Part shown: positions 14,703 through 19,112 of the stretch, piece after piece
Position numbering within the stretch: the first letter of the stretch is position 1
How the letters are laid out: every line of letters begins with the position of its first letter
DNA from: SIG701 sp045577175
Lineage (GTDB): Bacteria; Bacillota; Clostridia; Oscillospirales; CAG-272
NCBI GenBank assembly: GCA_045577175.1
Contig: JAZNHT010000048.1
Location: 1-19,112 of the forward strand
DNA: 19,112 bases
Direction of reading: 5' to 3'
Notes under the pieces: model-generated
What the model saw: only the letters and a program-made list of their open reading frames with translations
Told to the model about the DNA's origin: nothing
The model's database searches: none
Translations under genes and position numbers: made by a program

Positions 14703-15485
14703 ATGGAAACCAAGAGAAATCTCAAATACTTTACATCGAAAGGACTGTCGCCTCTTACGATTGCCGGTTGGGTTGTAATCGTGCTTGGCGTTGTACTTAT
14801 GGCGATCGGCGGACGCAGTCTGCGCCTTTACTCGATTCTCGGCATTATTGTCGGTATCGGTATGCTGATTTTCGCCGGCAGCGGCAAGGCAAGCGGCGAC
14901 GATATTGAATATCAGGCAGGCGAAAAGGTCAAGGATATGATTGAATACGGTATGAAGCGCTTTGAGCTGTTTGAAAAGCACCTCAAGTATCTCCAGCCGC
15001 TGACGCTTCGCGGATATGAGTTCAACGACGAGGTCTATTACAAAAAAGGCTCCGACGGCAGAAACCGTACAAGCGTGTATTCCGCGGCAGTGCTCTTCTT
15101 CACCGGTGAGCGCATTGACATTCACCACAAGCGCTTCTCTTTCGTGGATGAGGCAGTCGATGAGGAGCTCGGCGGAAAGTACAAGTATATCGAGCTCGAC
15201 CATGCGGAGGTGCAGTCCTTCCCGTTTGAGCGTCAGATCGGTAACCGTCTGTATAAGTTCACCGACTATCACTTCGTGCTGATCGGCAAGGACGGCAATG
15301 AGGTCTTTAACATTTCCGTTGATTACGGCGCAGATATTGATAAGGCTTGCTCCGACATCAACCGTATCATCGACATCCGCACCAAGGCGCACTACGAGAA
15401 GCTCGCACGCGTTGAGGCGGATCGCAAGGCAAGACTGGAGGCGGCAGCGGCTGAGGCTGCGGCAGCCGAAGCTGCAAACGCATAA
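14703..15485 (+). CDS. Unrecognised membrane protein with two N-terminal TM segments
   Basis: I do not recognise the family. From the ATG at 14703 it is 260 aa. Two hydrophobic segments (about 18-36 and 42-60) form a hairpin, leaving a soluble domain of about 195 residues, probably cytoplasmic. That domain is charged and mixed alpha/beta, with blocks such as YKKGSDGRNRTSVYSAAVLF, KYIELDHAEVQSFPFER and FTDYHFVLIGKDGNEVFNI, suggestive of a PH-like or bPH fold (speculative). The last 25 residues are an Ala/Glu/Lys helix (EAAAAEAAAAEAANA). GGAG at 14691-14694 supports the ATG; an upstream in-frame start at 14667 has no SD. The gene has a strong promoter and terminator of its own. Confidence 0.75.
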   Translation: METKRNLKYFTSKGLSPLTIAGWVVIVLGVVLMAIGGRSLRLYSILGIIVGIGMLIFAGSGKASGDDIEYQAGEKVKDMIEYGMKRFELFEKHLKYLQPLTLRGYEFNDEVYYKKGSDGRNRTSVYSAAVLFFTGERIDIHHKRFSFVDEAVDEELGGKYKYIELDHAEVQSFPFERQIGNRLYKFTDYHFVLIGKDGNEVFNISVDYGADIDKACSDINRIIDIRTKAHYEKLARVEADRKARLEAAAAEAAAAEAANA

Positions 15486-15492
15486 GAACAGA

Positions 15493-15522
15493 GGAGATGT
15501 GCGAAAGCACGTCTCCTTTTTT
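15493..15522 (+). terminator. Terminator of the two-TM membrane protein gene
   Basis: A 10-bp stem pairs 15493-15502 (GGAGATGTGC) with 15507-15516 (one T-G wobble), GAAA tetraloop, then six T. It starts 7 bp past the stop. Confidence 0.95.
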
Positions 15523-15550
15523 GTGCGGATTTAAGGCGTTTGCCGAAAAG

Positions 15551-15590
15551 AAAAATCCCCTCCTGTGCAGTATATGCGGAGAGGGGATTT
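15551..15590 (-). terminator. Second minus-strand terminator-like hairpin
   Basis: A perfect 10-bp stem pairs 15553-15562 (AAATCCCCTC) with 15581-15590; on the minus strand it runs into TTTTT. It lies 180 bp past the XRE gene stop, so it may be a backup stop or part of a repeat. Confidence 0.6.
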
Positions 15591-15734
15591 GTGTGAGAGG
15601 ACGGCACGGTGTTTGGCGATCGCCGAAAAAACGGCGCATTTGTACGGGCGATGACCTTTTAAGGATAGCGAAAACGAATCCGTCCCTACGGTGGGAGATA
15701 CACTTCTATCCCTCCGCAGAAAAGCGATTCACCG
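15591..15734. repeat. Non-coding spacer with repeat-like words
   Basis: No convincing gene is present. The stretch holds a CGCCG/CGGCG hairpin around a run of A (about 15620-15636) and the word AGGATAGCGAA at 15662-15672, which recurs inverted at 18951-18961. Together with the XRE terminator word it looks like a dispersed intergenic element. Confidence 0.4.
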
Positions 15735-15766
15735 GGAAAAGGCAGAGACGGATGTCCCTGCCTTTG
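15735..15766 (-). terminator. Terminator of the XRE regulator gene
   Basis: AAAGGCAG (15738-15745) pairs with CTGCCTTT (15758-15765), one A/C mismatch, then GAC/GTC and a GGAT loop. On the minus strand it ends in TTTT. It starts 4 bp after the stop codon. Confidence 0.8.
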
Positions 15767-15769
15767 GTG

Positions 15770-16876
15770 TTATTTGGCTGTTTCGGAGAGCTTTCGGACA
15801 ATATCCCGGAAGCGATCGGTGCTTCGGATGCTGTCATACCGCTTGTGCTTCAAATGCTCCAGCATATAAAAGCTCTGCGTATGCTCCGTCAGCTCGTGAA
15901 AATCCTTGCTGATTTCGGGATAGACAAGCTGATCAACTAAGATCGAGGTGTAGTGCTTGCCGCGATCCTCGGTATACGCTTTGTCGTATGCGAGGGTATG
16001 CACACACATTTTTTCCAGGGAGGCAAGGGCGTCCTCCTCTCTGCCGAGAGAGATTTCGTATGTGGAGATGAGCCAGTGGTTATCCGAAAGCCGACAGTGA
16101 TGAAACAAAAGATCTTCTCCGTATATCATGCGGTACAGCGCGCCGGCTGTTTTGAGAATTTCAATCTTTCTCTCCCATGTGGAACGATCATTCGGGAGAT
16201 CCTCATGCAGCGCCAACCGCTCTATCGCCGTGCCCAGAGAATCTGTCAGCTTATCGATTTCATCCTGAATGTACCACTGTGTTTTTCCGTCCCCGATGCC
16301 GCTGGACAGCGCAAGTTCCCGGCGGTATTTCATCGGCGTGAGAAGGTTCGCTGCTTCGCGTGCTTTGTCCGCGCGGTTCGTTTTGCTGTAAATTGCAATC
16401 AACGTTGTGATCACATCATAGCGGATGCTCTCGTCACTGCAATCGCCGATCACCGAACGGCAGAGTGTCTCCGCCTCCGTAAGGAGTGCATCGTCTTTCG
16501 TTTCCTCCCACAAAATGTAGAGAGACGTGGCGAGATCCGCTTTGATTTCCGCATCATTGGGAAAGCGTGCATGGGCATTTCTGGCAAAGGATACCTGTTC
16601 CTCCGCGGTGCCGACTTCCGAAAGGCGTGCCATCTCTTTTTTGATATTTGAAAGCTCTTTTTCTCTTTCGGAGAGCTTGTATCCGAGCAGCTCATCCGTG
16701 CTGACGGAAAAGAAATCGGCAAGGGCGAAAAGCAGCTCGATGTCGGGGTATCCGTTTTCCGATTCCCAACGGGAGATCGCCTGCGGTGTTACGCCGAGGG
16801 CTGCGGCAAGTGTTTCCTGCGTAATACTGTTTTCCAAACGCAATTTTTTGATAATCGCGCCGATTTTGATAATCAT
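15770..16876 (-). CDS. XRE-family transcriptional regulator with long helical C-terminus
   Basis: This is a DNA-binding regulator. In 368 aa, an HTH_3/Cro-C1 domain covers about residues 5-63 (TQETLAAALGVTPQAISRWE is the helix-turn-helix), ending in the typical DELLGYKLSEREKEL linker. The remaining 300 residues are predicted alpha-helical, with paired helices and repeated A-x-x-L spacing (AEIKADLATSLYILWEE, YDVITTLIAIYSKTN) that resemble TPR-like repeats; ligand or peptide sensing is possible but unproven. GGAGG is 6 bp before the ATG on the minus strand. It is divergent from the four-gene operon at 17116 and may regulate it, itself, or neither. Confidence 0.85.
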   Translation of the reverse strand: MIIKIGAIIKKLRLENSITQETLAAALGVTPQAISRWESENGYPDIELLFALADFFSVSTDELLGYKLSEREKELSNIKKEMARLSEVGTAEEQVSFARNAHARFPNDAEIKADLATSLYILWEETKDDALLTEAETLCRSVIGDCSDESIRYDVITTLIAIYSKTNRADKAREAANLLTPMKYRRELALSSGIGDGKTQWYIQDEIDKLTDSLGTAIERLALHEDLPNDRSTWERKIEILKTAGALYRMIYGEDLLFHHCRLSDNHWLISTYEISLGREEDALASLEKMCVHTLAYDKAYTEDRGKHYTSILVDQLVYPEISKDFHELTEHTQSFYMLEHLKHKRYDSIRSTDRFRDIVRKLSETAK

Positions 16877-16900
16877 ACCGTACCTCCAAAAATGAATTTT

Positions 16901-16910
16901 GTAAGCTTAC
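16901..16910. promoter_or_regulatory. 10-bp palindrome in the XRE gene leader
   Basis: GTAAGCTTAC is a perfect palindrome between the XRE -10 box and its ribosome site, just downstream of the expected start. An autoregulatory operator is plausible for this family but is inference. Confidence 0.35.
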
Positions 16911-16916
16911 GGTTTT

Positions 16917-16944
16917 ATTATATCATAATCCGCATGCAAATCAA
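16917..16944 (-). promoter_or_regulatory. Promoter of the XRE regulator gene
   Basis: On the minus strand TTGATT (16944-16939) and TATAAT (16922-16917) are 16 bp apart, about 40 bp before the start codon. Confidence 0.8.
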
Positions 16945-17030
16945 TGATAAATCCGTTGTTGCGGAGGTAAAGGGACTCTTTACAAAGCCGCCCCTTTCTC
17001 TCTACCATCGGTAGAATGATTAGAAATCTG

Positions 17031-17060
17031 TCGAATCAGTCTTGACAGGGAGTGATTCGA
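17031..17060. promoter_or_regulatory. Inverted repeat flanking the -35 box (candidate operator)
   Basis: TCGAATCA (17031-17038) and TGATTCGA (17053-17060) are perfect inverted arms 14 bp apart. The TTGACA -35 lies between them, so a bound dimer would block RNA polymerase. A smaller inverted repeat, TCTACC/GGTAGA, is at 17001-17015. Confidence 0.55.
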
Positions 17061-17070
17061 TGTGTATCAT
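17042..17070 (+). promoter_or_regulatory. Promoter of the unknown-unknown-ArsR/DUF2087-XRE operon
   Basis: TTGACA (17042-17047) and TATCAT (17065-17070) are 17 bp apart. The predicted start falls on the palindrome TGTGATCACA (17076-17085), another possible operator. Confidence 0.85.
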
Positions 17071-17115
17071 ATAAGTGTGATCACAAATCAATACCGTGGC
17101 TGAAAGGAGACGGAA

Positions 17116-17622
17116 ATGACGTATTTGGAAATCGATAAAGCGATTGTGGATATTACGCGCCGGATGTGCGCGGAGTGCAAAGACAGGCTGGACGGGATCC
17201 CAAAGGAGAACACGACCGAGCGGAAAGCGGTGCAGCTGGAATACGGGATGTACACGTTCTGCGGCAACGCGGGCGTGCTGTTTAACACCGTAGGCGAAAG
17301 GGAGGGCGGACTGAAAAAGAGACGTGTGTTTTTTCAGAATGTACTGCCAAAATATCCGCGGCTGCGCAGTATACACGAACGCCTTGACGAGGAAGAAAAA
17401 ATGCGGCTTCTTGCCGCTTGGCAGGCGGAGCTGTTCATCCGCGATCAGTGGCTGGGTGCGCAGCTCACCGATCTTGCCGATGCCGAGACGGTAGGGGATG
17501 CGAAAAGCGTATTTGAACTGAAAATCAAAATCGGTGCGGTGCAAAATATGTTCGCCGCGTGGGAAGCGTGGCGGTGCGAAAACGGTGTGTATCCGCATCC
17601 GGTTGAGGAGGGGGAAGCATGA
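17116..17622 (+). CDS. Hypothetical protein, first gene of the regulated operon
   Basis: I do not recognise this 168-aa protein. It is soluble-looking, charged and mostly helical, without signal peptide or TM segment. Visible points are an N-terminal MCAEC (CxxC at 18-21), a further cysteine in YTFCGNAG, a basic patch GLKKRRVFF, and a C-terminal AAWEAWRCENG helix. The CxxC is not part of a recognisable zinc domain. AAAGGAG at 17103-17109 is 6 bp before the ATG. It ends in a 4-bp ATGA overlap with the next gene. Its last third aligns loosely with the same part of the next protein, so the two may be old duplicates. Function unknown; co-regulation with an ArsR-type regulator suggests a condition-dependent role. 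Confidence 0.8.
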   Translation: MTYLEIDKAIVDITRRMCAECKDRLDGIPKENTTERKAVQLEYGMYTFCGNAGVLFNTVGEREGGLKKRRVFFQNVLPKYPRLRSIHERLDEEEKMRLLAAWQAELFIRDQWLGAQLTDLADAETVGDAKSVFELKIKIGAVQNMFAAWEAWRCENGVYPHPVEEGEA

Positions 17623-18107
17623 GCGATTCTGGATTTTATATGACGGCTATTCAAAAGATAAACGCGGAGACGGCACGGCTTGACGCCTTTTGTGAGGCAC
17701 TGGATAAGAATCCTGCGGAGAAGAAACAGCAGATCGCCGAGTACAAACGCGCCAAATACAGATATGCCGGGGTGACGAATCTTTGGTACGCGGTTTACAA
17801 CGCATACAGAATAAGAGCGCGGACTGCCGCTACCCATTATCTGCCCAAGTGGGTGGATGCAGTGTTTGTGCGCAATTCCGCATACGTTTTGCTGTATGAG
17901 AACGCGCCCGATGACGAAAAGCCGGACTATGCGCTGTACTACGGTGCATCGGCTCTTGCAGAGGAGAAGATCGCGGATCTTTCGGGCAAGCTCTCCCTTG
18001 CCACCGACTGGGAGAAAATCGAGCTTGAGGAACGGCTCGGCGGACTCCGCTTTGCGAAGGAATGTCTGGATGAGGCGTGGAAAAGACGGAAGGATGGGAT
18101 CGGATGA
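17619..18107 (+). CDS. Hypothetical protein, second gene of the regulated operon
   Basis: I do not recognise this 162-aa protein. It is helical, charged and cytosolic in appearance. It is rich in tyrosine and alanine in the middle (YRYAGVTNLWYAVYNAYR) and ends with a helix EERLGGLRFAKECLDEAWKR. It starts inside the previous gene (ATGA at 17619-17622) and overlaps the next in the same way (18104-18107), so all three are translationally coupled. By eye, EY...YAG near the middle and the pattern AT-D...FEL/IEL...IG/LGG...AW at the C-terminus resemble the first protein. Confidence 0.8.
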   Translation: MSDSGFYMTAIQKINAETARLDAFCEALDKNPAEKKQQIAEYKRAKYRYAGVTNLWYAVYNAYRIRARTAATHYLPKWVDAVFVRNSAYVLLYENAPDDEKPDYALYYGASALAEEKIADLSGKLSLATDWEKIELEERLGGLRFAKECLDEAWKRRKDGIG

Positions 18108-18634
18108 AGGAAAAACTCGCTCTGCTGAAGCTCCTCGCCGATGAAACGAGGCTGGAAATTCTGAACATCCTTTTGCGCGAGGATTCCTATGTCGAAAAGA
18201 TCGCCTGCGAGCTTTCTCTCACACCTGCGACGATCTGCTACCACCTCAAAAAAATGGAGTCGGCAGGCGTGGTCAACTGTGCGCGCTCGCAGTTTTATAT
18301 GATTTATTCTCTGAATCGGGCGATTTTTGACAAGCCGCTGTACGAGCTCATCAAAAAGGACGATCCCATCGTGGATACAGAGGCGAAATACAGAAAAGAA
18401 GTGCTCTCGCACTTCTTCAAATATGGAAAACTGACGCATCTGCCCACGCAGAGAAAAAAACGGGAGATCGTTCTTTCCGAGATTGCAGGACAGTTTGAGC
18501 GCGGTCGGGGATACAGCGAGACGGAGGTCAACGAGATCATCCACGCGTTCCATGACGATCACTGCACCGTCCGCCGCGAGATGATCGCCTGCGGACTGAT
18601 GGCGCGGGAGAAAGAAACGTATTGGGTGATATAA
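18104..18634 (+). CDS. ArsR-type HTH regulator with C-terminal DUF2087 domain
   Basis: This is a probable repressor or activator. In 176 aa, a winged helix of the ArsR type covers about 1-70: LLADETRLEILNILLRED, then LTPATICYHLKKMESAGVV as the recognition helix region. No CxC or other metal-site cysteine pattern of classical ArsR sensors is present in helix 3. The last 60 residues match DUF2087: RKKREIVLSEIAGQF, YSETEVNEIIHAFHDDHCTV, RREMIACGLMAREKETYWV. ArsR-HTH plus DUF2087 is a known combination in Bacillota with unknown ligand. The start is the ATG in the ATGA overlap, with GGAAGG upstream; an in-frame GTG at 18077 is less likely. Confidence 0.88.
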   Translation: MKEKLALLKLLADETRLEILNILLREDSYVEKIACELSLTPATICYHLKKMESAGVVNCARSQFYMIYSLNRAIFDKPLYELIKKDDPIVDTEAKYRKEVLSHFFKYGKLTHLPTQRKKREIVLSEIAGQFERGRGYSETEVNEIIHAFHDDHCTVRREMIACGLMAREKETYWVI

Positions 18635-18637
18635 AAC

Positions 18638-18838
18638 GTGAAACGGATCACAATTTCGGAAAAGATACAGTGCTACCGCCGTGAGCATCATCTGACGCAG
18701 AAGGAGTTTGGAGAGATTTTGGGCGTCTCGCCGCAGGCAGTCTCCAAATGGGAGCGGTGCGAATGTTATCCCGACATCACCTTTCTGCCGGATATTGCAA
18801 GACTTCTCTCGTGTAATATAAACGACTTTTTTGACTGA
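18638..18838 (+). CDS. Small XRE-family HTH regulator
   Basis: The 66-aa protein is almost only a Cro/C1-type HTH: LTQKEFGEILGVSPQAVSKW is the DNA-binding unit and PDITFLPDIARLLSCNINDFF the closing helices. It has no effector domain, so it either dimerises through the HTH domain or works with a partner. The start is GTG at 18638, 3 bp after the previous stop, with GGGTGA about 8 bp upstream inside the preceding gene, indicating coupled translation. It closes the operon. Its HTH resembles that of the divergent 368-aa XRE regulator in general family features only. Confidence 0.85.
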   Translation: MKRITISEKIQCYRREHHLTQKEFGEILGVSPQAVSKWERCECYPDITFLPDIARLLSCNINDFFD

Positions 18839-18854
18839 CCGGCAAAAAATACAA

Positions 18855-18962
18855 AAAGGCAGGGACGAATGCTTCGTGCTCTTAAGGACAGTTTTTGAAA
18901 GTTAGCAAAATATGTGAACCTACCGACAGGAGGACAGAGGATGCTTTGCGTTCGCTATCCTC
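18855..18962 (+). repeat. Intergenic element sharing two words with the 15.66-15.77 kb spacer
   Basis: AAAGGCAGGGAC at 18855-18866 and TTCGCTATCCT at 18951-18961 also occur, inverted, at 15765-15754 and 15672-15662, with similar spacing (96 and 93 bp). Small hairpins lie inside: ACGAA/TTCGT at 18865-18877 and GAGGAT/ATCCTC at 18937-18962. The sequence between the words differs. No gene is seen. Confidence 0.45.
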
Positions 18963-18983
18963 CTTGTATATAGCGCGGAAAGT

Positions 18984-19112
18984 AAAAAAGCCTTCCTCCG
19001 GGAGGAAGGTGGCACGCGATAGCGTGACGGAAGGAGCCCGCGTGACTTTAGGCTTGTGCTGACTTTATTCTAACGCATTCTCCCTCAGTCGCCTACGGCG
19101 CCGGCTCCCTCC
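18984..19112. repeat. Palindromic intergenic repeat, including a minus-strand terminator hairpin
   Basis: CCTTCCTC (18991-18998) pairs with GAGGAAGG (19002-19009); on the minus strand this is followed by C and six T, so it can stop transcripts coming from the right. CACGC/GCGTG (19013-19026) follows. At the window edge the motif from 19112 back to about 19080 on the minus strand has a similar layout (GGAGGGAGCC, CGCC/GGCG, GAGGGAG), facing the first. I associate this paired layout with dispersed intergenic repeats of gut Clostridia. The element may continue beyond the window. Confidence 0.6.

Noticed and set aside
15497..16651. + strand frames 15497-15940 and 15953-16651
   Set aside because: The first begins in a terminator, and both run antisense to the XRE regulator; no recognisable protein features.
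17116..18838. The operon as a classic type II toxin-antitoxin pair
   Set aside because: The small XRE is last and antitoxin-like, but neither unknown protein shows a toxin motif I recognise (RelE, HigB, HipA, Fic, PIN), and both are longer than typical partners. Left open, not claimed.
1..19112. tRNA, rRNA, riboswitch or CRISPR features
   Set aside because: None was recognised by eye on either strand; the structured spacers found do not match a riboswitch class I can name.

Overview
The window looks like chromosomal DNA from a low-copy-repeat, medium-GC member of the Clostridia (Bacillota), probably a gut-type lineage. The basis is the gene order secY-adk-map-infA-rpmJ-rpsM-rpsK-rpsD-rpoA-rplQ, the zinc-binding forms of Adk, L36 and S4, an S-layer-homology (SLH) protein, a YtvI-type sporulation-associated membrane protein, strong sigma-A-like promoters, and palindromic intergenic elements of a kind I associate with gut Clostridia. 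The lineage call is inference; no rRNA or tRNA gene is present.

Region 1 (1-6075, + strand) is the distal part of the ribosomal protein superoperon. It starts inside secY and ends at a strong terminator after rplQ. It carries protein export, nucleotide, N-terminal-Met processing, translation initiation, ribosomal and RNA polymerase alpha genes, nearly all with good Shine-Dalgarno sites. rpmJ starts with TTG. A 133-bp gap between rpsD and rpoA can fold into nested stems.

Region 2 (6076-11996) begins with two blocks of palindromic DNA, followed by minus-strand genes: an alpha/beta hydrolase coupled to NAD-dependent ligA, a secreted SLH-ricin-M23 protein, and a cyclophilin lipoprotein. Each of the last two has a near-consensus promoter and its own terminator.

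Region 3 (12031-15522) holds ytvI, a small alarmone synthetase (RelQ/YjbM type), a convergent class 3 lipase-like gene overlapping it by 32 bp, and an unrecognised two-TM membrane protein with a strong promoter and terminator.

Region 4 (about 15545-19112) is the accessory part. A minus-strand XRE regulator with a long helical C-terminus faces a + strand operon of two unknown, possibly paralogous, small proteins, an ArsR-HTH/DUF2087 regulator and a 66-aa XRE regulator, all overlapping or nearly touching. The + promoter has an inverted repeat around its -35 and a palindrome at its start point. The two flanks of this block share two short words in the same order and spacing but opposite orientation. 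The right end is a palindromic repeat. This unknown-unknown-ArsR/DUF2087-XRE operon is the best candidate for an undescribed system, but its function cannot be read from the sequence.
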